Shown here piece after piece: positions 7,887 to 16,271 of a stretch of DNA of 64,000 nt. The stretch spans positions 1 through 64,000 of the forward strand of contig JBAWEQ010000066.1 in the NCBI GenBank assembly GCA_049591295.1. The letters run 5' to 3'. Under the pieces are notes generated by a model. It searched no databases, was not told the origin of the DNA, and was given only the letters and a program-made list of their open reading frames with translations. Position numbers and translations under genes: made by a program. Each line of letters begins with the position of its first letter. Position 1 is the stretch's first letter. Source of the stretch: DTPS01 sp049591295. Lineage in GTDB: Bacteria > Acidobacteriota > UBA4820 > DSQY01.

Positions 7887-8204
7887 ATGGCGCGAAAGAG
7901 GCTGTTCTTCGTGTACATCCTGGCTAGCCACACCAAGACGCTGTACGTGGGCGTGACCTCCGATCTCATCCGGAGGATGGAGGAGCACCGGCGTGGAATC
8001 AAGGACGAGTTTGCCTCGCGGTACAACGTCAAGAAACTGGTGTACTACGAGGTGGGCGAGGGGGCGCTCGGGGCCATCGCCCGGGAGAAGCAGATCAAGG
8101 GCTGGCGGCGGGCGCGCAAGATGGCCTTGGTGGAATCGGTGAATCCCGGTTGGCGGGATCTCGCGCCGGACCTGATGGGTGGGGCCAAGCCACCGACACT
8201 GTGA
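7887..8204 (+). CDS. Small GIY-YIG family nuclease
   Basis: 105 residues forming a single GIY-YIG domain: VYILAS (9-14) and LYVGVT (19-24) are the two signature strands, followed by DLIRRMEEH with the conserved Arg, and a REKQIKGW block with Glu68 as the likely metal ligand. Such stand-alone proteins resemble the UPF0213/YhbQ group, whose members can cut DNA but whose role is poorly known. The ATG at 7887 places the domain at the N-terminus as is usual; a GTG 15 bases earlier is the only upstream option. The gene is bracketed by two 152-bp elements with inverted-repeat ends, suggesting it may be their mobilising or maintenance enzyme, though this is inference. Confidence 0.85.
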   Translation: MARKRLFFVYILASHTKTLYVGVTSDLIRRMEEHRRGIKDEFASRYNVKKLVYYEVGEGALGAIAREKQIKGWRRARKMALVESVNPGWRDLAPDLMGGAKPPTL

Positions 8205-8222
8205 CGACAACCCGCCGTTGCC

Positions 8223-8374
8223 GTCATCCTGAAGGCTGCTTCGGAGCAACGCTCCTGAAGGATCCCACGCGAGGGTCTGGGCAGAATGCCAGCGGAGCCT
8301 TCACGGCAGTTCCTCCAGGCTCCACCGCTGAGACCCTTCCCGGGGAGCCCTCTGGGGGGTGCCCTCAGGGTGAC
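8223..8374 (+). repeat. 152-bp MITE-like element, copy 2
   Basis: Begins GTCATCCTGA and ends TCAGGGTGAC (10-base inverted ends with one mismatch). Direct-orientation partner of 7659-7810, about 80 percent identical without gaps. It starts 18 bases after the GIY-YIG stop codon. Confidence 0.75.
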
Positions 8375-8395
8375 ACCTTCGGAGGGATGAAGAAG

Positions 8396-8419
8396 AGGGG
8401 CGGCCCGGAGGCCGCCCCT
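8396..8419. terminator. Bidirectional hairpin terminator
   Basis: Perfect 10-bp stem (8396-8405 with 8410-8419), CGGA loop, followed on the plus strand by TTA. It lies 25 bases beyond the stop of the giant minus-strand gene and just after repeat copy 2. Confidence 0.65.
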
Positions 8420-8444
8420 TTATCTCGGTCGAGATTACGAAGAC

Positions 8445-11400
8445 TCAGGGCCTGGTGTAGCTGGCCGTTCCCTCCGTGCCGTCGGGGTAGGCGATGCGGA
8501 TCGTGACCGCCTGACCCTTCGGGAAGAGCGCTTTGAGGCCGGCCCCCTTCTTGAGGATCAGCTTGGTGTCCGACTTGACGGTGACGCCGGACCAGGGGGT
8601 CGCGTCATTTCCGATAGTGACCGAGAGGCCCGGAAGGAAGTTGGTCCCCGTGACCTTCAGGCGGAAGGGGTTGGTCAGCTTGCCGATGGCAGTGACGGTG
8701 GGGGGGTCCTTGTAGACCGTCACGGAGGCCTGGGCGGTCAGGCCGCTGGTGTCGTAGGCCACGGCCGCCAGGGTGTGGGCCCCGTGGGTCAGGACGGAGG
8801 AGTCGAAGCTCCAGATGAACGGGAACCGGCTCACGCTGGCCTCGGGCGCGCCGTCCAGCAGAAAGACCACCTGAGTGACTCCGATGTCGTCGCTCGCGGA
8901 GGCCGAGACGCTCACCTGGCTGGGGGAGGAGCTGGTGTAGATGGTCCCGCCGGCGGGGGTCAGCAGACTGACGGTGGGCGGCTGGTTCGGCGTGACCGTC
9001 AAGGCCGAGACCAGGTTCCCCGACGTGCCGTTGGGATTGGTGACGGTCAGCGTGTGGCCGCCCGCGGCCGCGTTCGAGAGGATGGTGATGGAGGCCGACA
9101 GGAGGTTCTGCGAGAGCTGGACCACCTTGTTGACCTGGATACCCGAGTCGAAGGCGAGCGTGGCGCCGCTCTGGAAGCCGGTGCCCGCCACGAGCAGGCT
9201 GATGGAGGTGCCCGTCACGGCCAAGGAGGGCTGGAGGGCCGTGGGCGTGGGCTCGGGGGTTCCGCTCTGGCAGGAGAAGGTGCCGGAGGGGTAAGCCGGG
9301 GTGTAGATGGGAGAACCCCAGACGTCCTCGGGCGTCAGGGTGGCTCCATCCAGGACCTGGAGGCCGGCCACCGTCAGCGGGGCATCGAGCTGGCTGCACG
9401 TGGCTCCGTCCAGCGGGAAGACCAGGGTGGCGGCGGTGAAGCCCGCCGCCGTGGCCGTGAGAGCCGTGGACGCGTGGGCCACGAAGAGGCCGCCCGCATC
9501 CACCAGGTCCGCCGAGAGGGCGTAGCTCCCCGCCGCCGGAAGGGTAACGCCGGCGGTCATCTGGATGGCGTCCGTGGTGCTGCCGCCGGAGGCGCTCACG
9601 GGTGAGAAGGCAAAGGCGCCCGTCAGCAGGTGGGTGGAGGGCACCACCGTCAGGGTGGCGAAGGCGAGCCGGGAGAAGGCCTCTCCCTGGTAGGCGCCGC
9701 TGGCGGTGAAGACGACGGGATAGTCTCCCGGGTTCGGGAAGACGGCGAGGAGGGCGCCGTAGGAGCCGTCGCCCGGAGCGCCGTCCTCGTGCTGGCCGTC
9801 GTCGTAGAGGGTGACGGGCCCCTCGATGAGGTTGCCGGCCGTATCGTACAGGGAGGCGCTGACCTGCTGCGGGGTCACCTGGGGGCTGCCCTCCAGGTCC
9901 ACCCGGAGGACCGCCGTGGAGCCGGGCAGGTAGTAGCCAGCGTCGAGGCTCCCGCGGATGCCGAAGGGGCTGTCCTCCTGCGCCGTGGCAGTGAAGGAGA
10001 CCCCGGAGCTGCCGGGGGTCACGACGAGCGTCCAGGTACCCGGGGGCGGATTCAGGGTGGAGAAGGAGAAGAGGCCGTCCACCGAGGCGCTGCTCTGCAC
10101 CACCTGGCCTGTGGGGTTAAGCACCTGGAAGTCGGCCGAGCCGTCGGTGACGGTGGCCAGAAGGGCCATGCCGTCGGTCTCACCGATAGTAAAGGGGTAG
10201 GAGAAGGACTGGCCCGCCTCCGAGCGGCTCAGGGTGGCCTTGATGCGTCCTCTCTTGGTTCCCGAAGTGCGGCTGGTGGTGCCCCAGACGACGCTACCCG
10301 CCGGACTCTCGGGCACGTGCTCCGGAAGCAGGCCGCTCTTGGCCAGCGCCGCCACGCCGGGCAGGATGACCCCCTCGAAGATCGCCTGGGTGGAAGCGGG
10401 ACTGCCGAGCTCCGAATGGGAGAAGTCGAAGATGTGGCCCGTCCCGGCGGCGAAGCTCACCGCGGGGTACTGCTGGCAGACGGGGTAGCCGAAGGTCGTC
10501 GTGCACAGCTCCCGAGAGATGGTGAAGGCCGAGGCCAGCGAAACTAACCCGTCGTCGTTCTGGAGCCCCCACAGGCCGCTGTCCCCGGCGATGGCGTAGA
10601 CCCGGCCTTCCAGGCTCCCGAAGTCGGGATAGACGGCGTTGAAGCGCCGCAGGATGGTGTCGGTGCTCAGGGTGCCGTTGTCGCTCCCCGCCAACTGGAG
10701 GTTCGTGCCGCTGTTGGGCACGCCGAGCAGGTAGATCTTCCAGACGTTCTGCACCAGCGCGTCATTCCGGTGGTCGCCCGAGGCCAGCACCCGTGCCACG
10801 AGGCCCCCCATATCGTCTGCGATCCAGACGGTGGGGACGGGCGGGACGGCGGAGCCCGTTCCCGCGCCGCTGGAGGTCAGTCCCGAGAGGTCCTGCCCGA
10901 TCTGCTGGGCCACCTCGTCGGCCATGGTGGGCCAGCTCGACGTCCCTCCCCACCAGGCGTAGTTGGGCGTGAAGCTGAGAAGGCCGCGGGCCCTCGCGTC
11001 GTTGTCCCAGTATTGGGCGGCGTTGGAGTCCGAGGCGTTGGGGTCGTACCACTTCTGATAGCAGTCGAACATGCCGTGGATCATGACCAGCGGCGGCGGG
11101 AAGGAGAGCACCACGTAGGCGGTATTGGAGGTGTTCACCGTGACCGGCGCGGAAACGGCCGTCTTCTGAAGCTGCATGTTCGAAGGCGCCGTGCAGCCGT
11201 AGCTGAGCAGGTCGGCGTCGTAGAGGACGTTGTCCGTGTAAGTCACCGTGGCGGTGAGCTGGTAACTCCCCTGGGTGAGCCCCGTGAAGGAGAAGTGGCC
11301 GCTGGAAATGGGGACCGTCGTGGTAGCGCCCGAGGAATCCACCGCCGTGACCGTGCCCGAGACGATGCCCGGACCGTCGAGGGAGAAGAACTGGTCTCCC

Positions 11401-14162
11401 GCGGAGATGGCCACCATGCCCGAGAGGCTTCCCGGGGTCGCCAATGCCGTCACGGTGCCGCCCTTGCTGCACGTGCTGCCGCCGATCGTGGCCGTCATCG
11501 TCCAGTTGTAGGTGCCCGGCTGGTAGTAGATGTGGCTCGGGTTCTGGTCCGTGGAAGTCTTGCCGTCGTCGAAGTCCCAGAGGTAGCTGGCTGCTCCGTC
11601 GCAATTCGAAGAGGAGGCCGCGGAGGAAAAAGCCACCGACAGGGGCACGGGACCCGACTTGGGCGTCTCGTTTGCCGAACAGCTCACGGTGCAGCCGGGA
11701 GAGACGTCCACGGTGTAGCTCTGACTGGAGGTGATGCCATCCAGGCTAGCGGTCACCGTCCAGGTGTACGTTCCAGGCTGGGTGTAGGTGTGATCAGGAT
11801 TCTGTGCGCTGGAATGGGGAGAGCCGTCGCCGAAGTCCCAGTCGTAGGCCACCGTGCCGCTTCCGCAATTGCTCGTGCTGGAGGTGGCCGAAAAGGCGAC
11901 GGCGAGAGGGGCCGCGCCGGTGCTGGTGGAGGCCACGGCGGTGCACGTGAGGGTGCAGTCGGCCAGGAGGATCTTGGAGACGAAGGCGTCGCTGGCTCCG
12001 CCCAAGCTGGGTTGGAACGGGCTCTGCGTGCGGAAATTGGTCGAATAGGTCGTGCCGGCCACGTAGACGCCGTTGGCGCCATCGATCGCGATGGCCCGGC
12101 CTTGGTCCGTATCGCCCCCGCCCAGATAGGTGGAGAAGGAGAGGACCGAACCCGAGGGTGACAGCTTGCTCACGAAGGCGTCGCTGTTACTGGTGGAAGC
12201 GCTTGCATTGGTGGCCTGGACCGGGAAGGCCGTCGGAAAGTCGGTGGAATAGGTATCGCCGGTCACATAAGCGCTCCCGTCGCTGCCCACGGCGATGGCG
12301 TAGCCTGCATCGAAGAGGGAGCCGCCCAGATAGGTGGAGTAGACCAGGGCGGTGCCGGCCTGATCGAGCTCGGTCACGAAGGCGTCGGCGGATGGCCCGC
12401 CGGCCAGGGTAGTCTGGAAGGCGCCCTTGACCGGGAAGTCGGTGGAGGTCGTGTATCCCGTCACGTAGGCATCACCGGCCGCATCGGCCGTGATGGCCTG
12501 CCCTGCGTCGCTCCTGCTTCCTCCCAGGTAGGTGGAATAGACGACCTGGCCTGGGAGGGCGCCGGCCGCCGTATTGAAGTCGAAGACGCTCACGAAGGCA
12601 TTACTGGACCCCAGCAGATGGCTCTGATAGGGGTTCTGGATGGGAAAGGCGAGGGAAGAGGTCCCGCCGGTGACGTAGACCCGCTCGGAGCCGTCCACCG
12701 CTATCCCCGTGCCGTAGTCATAGAGCTCGCCGCCCAGATAGCTGGAGTACAACAGCGTGCCGCCTCCGGGGGCCACCTCGCACAGGAAGGCGTCACCGGC
12801 GCCCCCATAGGCAGGTTGGTCCGGAGGATTCAGGCCGGGGGGAAAATCCGTAGAATAAGTGTCGCCGGTGATGAAGGCATTACCGGCCGCATCAAGGGCT
12901 ACGGCCGTCGCTTCGTCGTTGCCGCTCCCCCCGAGATAGGAGGAATAGACGAGCGAAGTGCCGCCGGGGCCCAGCTCCGCAATGAAGGCGTCCGAGTTGG
13001 GCGCCGTGGGCGAGCCGCCGTGGGCGGACTGAAAGCCGTTGAGAACGGGGAGATCGAAGGAGGTCGTCCCTCCGACGATAAAGGCGTCGCCTTGGGCGTC
13101 CAATGCGATGCCGCGGGCGATGTCGTCGCCGGTTCCACCGAAATAGACCGAGTAGACGAGGCTCTTGCCGTCGGGAGAGAGCTTCGTCACGAAGGCGTCC
13201 TTGCCGCCGATGGACGCATTGGACGCGGGAAAATTCGTCGACTGCGTGTAACCCGTCACGTAGGCATCGCCACTGGCATCCACGGCGATGGCCTGGCCCT
13301 GATCCTGGCCGCTTCCGCCGAGGTAGGTGGAATAGCTGAGGATCGGATCGATGGTCAGCGGGAGAGATGGGTCGTAACCGGACACGACCAGGCCCACGCG
13401 CCCCGGTCCCAGGATCTCGTAGCGGCCGGAGAGCGCGATCTTCGCCCCGTTTCGCACCTGGAAGACGGCGGGGACGTGCTGGACGAGTCGGCCGAAGGGC
13501 GTCGGGAGGAGGAGATCGCCGCTGGGGCCGATCCGCACGGGGACGGGTTTCCCGGAGCCGTCATCGTAACGGAGCCGGATCGTTCGGGGATTCGTCCCCG
13601 CGGCAAGCAGGAAATCGTATTCCAGGGCCCTTCCGTCTCCATAGTAGACCATGTCCACGCCCGGGTAGACCTGCTTGCAGGCGACGCGGCCGAAGGTGGG
13701 GATAGCCGTGATCCATCGCGAGGGGTCGTTCCCCAGGAAGTAGCTGGAGGTTCCCGCCAGCCGGTCGAGGCCGATCACCGCCGGCGTCGCGTTGCCACCC
13801 TCCAGAGACAGGCGGATCGTGGAGCTGGCCTGAGGGCACGAATCCGGGGGAGTTCGCCGGGAGCCCCGCGCCGGAGCGCCTGCCGGCGCGCCCAGGACGA
13901 GGGTCGCCCCCGTCCCGGTGAGGTAGAGGCCGAAACCGCGCCCGTGGGCGAGATACTCCACCCGGGGATCACTCTGGCCCCGGTTGGGTTCGAAGTGCAG
14001 CGGAACGGCGCCGTAGGCCTCCTCCAGCCGAGGGCCCGCTTGGCTCGAAGGGGGCATGGGCCCCGAAGCGCGGGCAGGTAGAGCGTGCAGAAGGGGAAGG
14101 CAACCCAACGCCAGCACCAGACACCGAAGCCCCGTGCCAGATCGTCCTTTGACGTGTTCCAT
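8445..14162 (-). CDS. Giant secreted SBBP-repeat protein with PKD, lipase-like and Ig/IPT domains
   Basis: 1905 residues. The ATG at 14162 follows GGAGGGA and opens a signal peptide ending near ALPARASG. Domains in order: an N-terminal module typical of SBBP proteins (FEPNRGQ, about 45-270); tandem SBBP beta-propeller repeats (STYLGG..D.G.AIAVD, about 274-724); two PKD domains (WDFGDG and WDFDDG, about 734-905); a carboxypeptidase-regulatory-like segment; an alpha/beta-hydrolase-like region from VMIHGMFD (about 1022) in which the nucleophile elbow reads ADDMGG (about 1112) rather than the usual HSMGG; a VVWGTT stretch near 1287; then Ig-like and IPT/TIG domains to the C-terminus. Probably exported to the cell surface or medium, for adhesion or polymer binding. 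The lost elbow serine makes ordinary lipase activity doubtful. Confidence 0.85.
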   Translation of the reverse strand: MEHVKGRSGTGLRCLVLALGCLPLLHALPARASGPMPPSSQAGPRLEEAYGAVPLHFEPNRGQSDPRVEYLAHGRGFGLYLTGTGATLVLGAPAGAPARGSRRTPPDSCPQASSTIRLSLEGGNATPAVIGLDRLAGTSSYFLGNDPSRWITAIPTFGRVACKQVYPGVDMVYYGDGRALEYDFLLAAGTNPRTIRLRYDDGSGKPVPVRIGPSGDLLLPTPFGRLVQHVPAVFQVRNGAKIALSGRYEILGPGRVGLVVSGYDPSLPLTIDPILSYSTYLGGSGQDQGQAIAVDASGDAYVTGYTQSTNFPASNASIGGKDAFVTKLSPDGKSLVYSVYFGGTGDDIARGIALDAQGDAFIVGGTTSFDLPVLNGFQSAHGGSPTAPNSDAFIAELGPGGTSLVYSSYLGGSGNDEATAVALDAAGNAFITGDTYSTDFPPGLNPPDQPAYGGAGDAFLCEVAPGGGTLLYSSYLGGELYDYGTGIAVDGSERVYVTGGTSSLAFPIQNPYQSHLLGSSNAFVSVFDFNTAAGALPGQVVYSTYLGGSRSDAGQAITADAAGDAYVTGYTTSTDFPVKGAFQTTLAGGPSADAFVTELDQAGTALVYSTYLGGSLFDAGYAIAVGSDGSAYVTGDTYSTDFPTAFPVQATNASASTSNSDAFVSKLSPSGSVLSFSTYLGGGDTDQGRAIAIDGANGVYVAGTTYSTNFRTQSPFQPSLGGASDAFVSKILLADCTLTCTAVASTSTGAAPLAVAFSATSSTSNCGSGTVAYDWDFGDGSPHSSAQNPDHTYTQPGTYTWTVTASLDGITSSQSYTVDVSPGCTVSCSANETPKSGPVPLSVAFSSAASSSNCDGAASYLWDFDDGKTSTDQNPSHIYYQPGTYNWTMTATIGGSTCSKGGTVTALATPGSLSGMVAISAGDQFFSLDGPGIVSGTVTAVDSSGATTTVPISSGHFSFTGLTQGSYQLTATVTYTDNVLYDADLLSYGCTAPSNMQLQKTAVSAPVTVNTSNTAYVVLSFPPPLVMIHGMFDCYQKWYDPNASDSNAAQYWDNDARARGLLSFTPNYAWWGGTSSWPTMADEVAQQIGQDLSGLTSSGAGTGSAVPPVPTVWIADDMGGLVARVLASGDHRNDALVQNVWKIYLLGVPNSGTNLQLAGSDNGTLSTDTILRRFNAVYPDFGSLEGRVYAIAGDSGLWGLQNDDGLVSLASAFTISRELCTTTFGYPVCQQYPAVSFAAGTGHIFDFSHSELGSPASTQAIFEGVILPGVAALAKSGLLPEHVPESPAGSVVWGTTSRTSGTKRGRIKATLSRSEAGQSFSYPFTIGETDGMALLATVTDGSADFQVLNPTGQVVQSSASVDGLFSFSTLNPPPGTWTLVVTPGSSGVSFTATAQEDSPFGIRGSLDAGYYLPGSTAVLRVDLEGSPQVTPQQVSASLYDTAGNLIEGPVTLYDDGQHEDGAPGDGSYGALLAVFPNPGDYPVVFTASGAYQGEAFSRLAFATLTVVPSTHLLTGAFAFSPVSASGGSTTDAIQMTAGVTLPAAGSYALSADLVDAGGLFVAHASTALTATAAGFTAATLVFPLDGATCSQLDAPLTVAGLQVLDGATLTPEDVWGSPIYTPAYPSGTFSCQSGTPEPTPTALQPSLAVTGTSISLLVAGTGFQSGATLAFDSGIQVNKVVQLSQNLLSASITILSNAAAGGHTLTVTNPNGTSGNLVSALTVTPNQPPTVSLLTPAGGTIYTSSSPSQVSVSASASDDIGVTQVVFLLDGAPEASVSRFPFIWSFDSSVLTHGAHTLAAVAYDTSGLTAQASVTVYKDPPTVTAIGKLTNPFRLKVTGTNFLPGLSVTIGNDATPWSGVTVKSDTKLILKKGAGLKALFPKGQAVTIRIAYPDGTEGTASYTRP

Positions 14163-14321
14163 GATTCCCTCCGAGCCCGGCTCTTGTCTCATCGGTCCGG
14201 GGCTCCGCTCACGGTGCAAGGCCGGGTCGCGGGTTGATGGGGATGGTCTCTGACCCATGGAGCCTTCCTCATGCCGCCTCCCGGGGAATTCCGAGCAGAC
14301 TCCTCTCGTGGCGGAAAAATG

Positions 14322-14342
14322 GTATTCAAATACAGTGTACTG
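14322..14342. promoter_or_regulatory. Adjacent short palindromes upstream of the giant gene
   Basis: Two imperfectly spaced inverted repeats, GTATT-CA-AATAC (14322-14333) and CAGT-GT-ACTG (14333-14342), in an AT-rich island 160 bases upstream of the 14162 start. They could form an operator or part of the promoter. No known regulator site is matched with confidence. Confidence 0.25.
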
Positions 14343-14359
14343 CGGCGTTTCCAGCGATG

Positions 14360-14375
14360 CAAGGCAAAAGCCTTG
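14360..14375. terminator. Hairpin downstream of recN
   Basis: CAAGGC-AAAA-GCCTTG stem-loop, extendable by a bulged CCAG/CTGG pairing, about 60 bases past the recN stop. Without a clear T-run on the minus strand it is a moderate terminator candidate. Confidence 0.4.
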
Positions 14376-14433
14376 CTGGAAGCGGCTTTTGTGACGGCCC
14401 TCACGTTCCTTGCCTCTTGGAGTTCATCGCCGT

Positions 14434-16122
14434 CTACTCCGCGTCGGAGGCCGAGGCGAGCAGGGTTCTGGCGTGGCCCAGCGCGGTCTCCTGGATTTTC
14501 TCCCCGGCCAGCATCCTGGCCAACTCCCTCTCCCGATCCTCGGGCCCGAGGGTTTTGGCGGTGACGGTGGTGCGCCTGGATGTTTGAACCTTCTCGATGG
14601 TGATGTGCTGGTGCGCGAACGCGGCGATCTGCGGCAGGTGGGTGATGCAGAGGACCTGGTGGTGTTCCGCCAGCCTGCGGAGCCGCCTGCCGACCCGTTC
14701 GGCGGGCCGCCCGCCGATGCCCGCATCGACCTCGTCGAAGATGATCGTGTCGGTCCCCATCCATTGCCTCGTGGCCGTGAGGAGGGCGAGGAGCGTACGG
14801 CTCAGCTCTCCTCCCGAAGCGATCTTGGCCAGGGGCTTGGGGGGCACGCCGGGGTTGCTCGAAAAGAGGAACTGGATGTCTTCCAGGCCCGCCTCCGTAG
14901 CCTCCTCCGCGCGGCCCACGGGACGCGGGACCAGTTCGACCAGGAAGCGGGCCCGCTCCATGGCGAGGGGCTTGAGCTCCGCTTCGACGGCGTTGCCGAA
15001 CTCAACGGCGGCGGCCTTTCGAGCGGAGCCGAGCTCATGGGCGCACCGCATGTAGTCCCCGAAGGAGGCCTCGACCCGCCCGCGAGCCCCGTCGGCGGTG
15101 GCTTCGCCGCCGGAAAGCTGGGCCGCCTCGTCTCCGATGCCCGCCCGGTGTGCGAGGAGGTCATCGAGGGTCGGGCCGTACTTTCGTTTGAGGCGGTCCA
15201 GGTCGGCGAGGCGCTGAAGGGTTCTCTCCAGGGCTTCGGGATCGAACGAGATGGTGGAGGCGGTCCGCTCCGCCTCCGAGGCGATGCTGGAGAGCACGCC
15301 GGACGCCTGGCGGAGGTCGGCGAGGTAGGCTCCCCAGTCCGGATCGACCTCCTTCAGCGTCTCGATCCATCGGGTCGCATCCGACAGGAGCATCCGCACG
15401 GAGGGGTCGCCTTCGGCGAGGATCTGGTGAAGCGAACCGGCCGCCTCCGCGATGCGCTCCACGTTCTGCAGCCGGCTCTTGGAGGCCAGCAGTTCCTCCT
15501 CTTCACCCGTCCTCGGGGCCACCCGGTCGATCTCCTCCATCTGGAAGCGGAGGAGGTCCAGCCGCTGGGCCCTCTCCGCCTCGCTGCGGCTGAGCACCCG
15601 CCACCGGGACAGGGCCTGGGAGAGATCTGCGGAGGCGGCGCGAAGGGCGTTGGCCGCCGGGGACACCGAGGGCAGCGCGTCGAGGATGCGGCGGTGGGTC
15701 TCCTCGTCGAGGAGCGTCTGGCTCTGGTTCTGCCCGTGGATCTCCACGAGGAGGGCGCCCAGCTCGCGGAGCTGCGCCAGCGTGATGGCGGCGCCGTTGA
15801 GGGTCACGGTGTTTCTTCCCGAACGCTGGATCCGGCGCCGGATCACCAGCTCGCCCTCGAAGGCCAGTTCCCATCCCCGCATGAGCGCTGCCACATCGGC
15901 GGCATTCAGGGACGGCCGGAAGGAGCCTTCGATCACGGCCTCCTCGGTTCCGGTCCTCACCATCTCGGTTTCGGCGCGGTTCCCGGCCAGCAGTCCCACG
16001 GCATCGACCAGGATGGATTTTCCCGCACCCGTCTCGCCGGTGAGAAGGCACAGCCTGCCCTCCGGCTCCAACACGAGCTCGTCCACCAGGGCGTAATCTT
16101 TCAGGCGTAGGCTGGTGATCAC
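14434..16122 (-). CDS. recN: DNA repair protein RecN
   Basis: 562-residue SMC-like ATPase that acts early in double-strand-break repair, bridging DNA ends for RecA-dependent recombination. Walker A GETGAGKS is at 29-36. The middle is long and charged, consistent with the antiparallel coiled coil. The C-terminal half carries the signature ASGGELSRTLLALL and the Walker B block TIIFDEVDAGIGG, followed by a D-loop/switch region. The start is GTG at 16122 (ITSLRLKDYALV), matching the usual RecN N-terminus; no strong Shine-Dalgarno precedes it. It follows tolB in the same direction, but a GAAA-loop hairpin in the 149-base gap suggests separate transcripts. Confidence 0.95.
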   Translation of the reverse strand: MITSLRLKDYALVDELVLEPEGRLCLLTGETGAGKSILVDAVGLLAGNRAETEMVRTGTEEAVIEGSFRPSLNAADVAALMRGWELAFEGELVIRRRIQRSGRNTVTLNGAAITLAQLRELGALLVEIHGQNQSQTLLDEETHRRILDALPSVSPAANALRAASADLSQALSRWRVLSRSEAERAQRLDLLRFQMEEIDRVAPRTGEEEELLASKSRLQNVERIAEAAGSLHQILAEGDPSVRMLLSDATRWIETLKEVDPDWGAYLADLRQASGVLSSIASEAERTASTISFDPEALERTLQRLADLDRLKRKYGPTLDDLLAHRAGIGDEAAQLSGGEATADGARGRVEASFGDYMRCAHELGSARKAAAVEFGNAVEAELKPLAMERARFLVELVPRPVGRAEEATEAGLEDIQFLFSSNPGVPPKPLAKIASGGELSRTLLALLTATRQWMGTDTIIFDEVDAGIGGRPAERVGRRLRRLAEHHQVLCITHLPQIAAFAHQHITIEKVQTSRRTTVTAKTLGPEDRERELARMLAGEKIQETALGHARTLLASASDAE

Positions 16123-16184
16123 CGCAGTACCGGCCAGGGGGCCGATGGACGGGCTGGCCCGGGGACCCGGACCCTCGCAATCAG

Positions 16185-16202
16185 CGCGGCCGAAAGGCCG
16201 CG
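16185..16202. terminator. Hairpin terminator after tolB
   Basis: CGCGGCC-GAAA-GGCCGCG, a perfect 7-bp stem closed by a GNRA tetraloop, 70 bases past the tolB stop and before recN. Confidence 0.5.
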
Positions 16203-16271
16203 GGCCGTCCCGTCAGCCCCGATCCTCCGATTCCCCCGCGAGTGCATCATTTCCTCCCCAGCGGGTCCTTC

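Noticed and set aside
8605..14081. Several long open frames on the plus strand and alternative minus frames opposite the giant SBBP gene
   Set aside because: They are GC-rich shadows: no ribosome sites, no domains, low-complexity G/R/A/P composition, while the minus-strand frame has a signal peptide and clear repeat domains.
14322..14342. Palindrome read as a LexA box
   Set aside because: It does not match the E. coli or the commonly reported LexA half-site spacing, and it lies upstream of the secreted-protein gene, not of recN, so an SOS role is unsupported.
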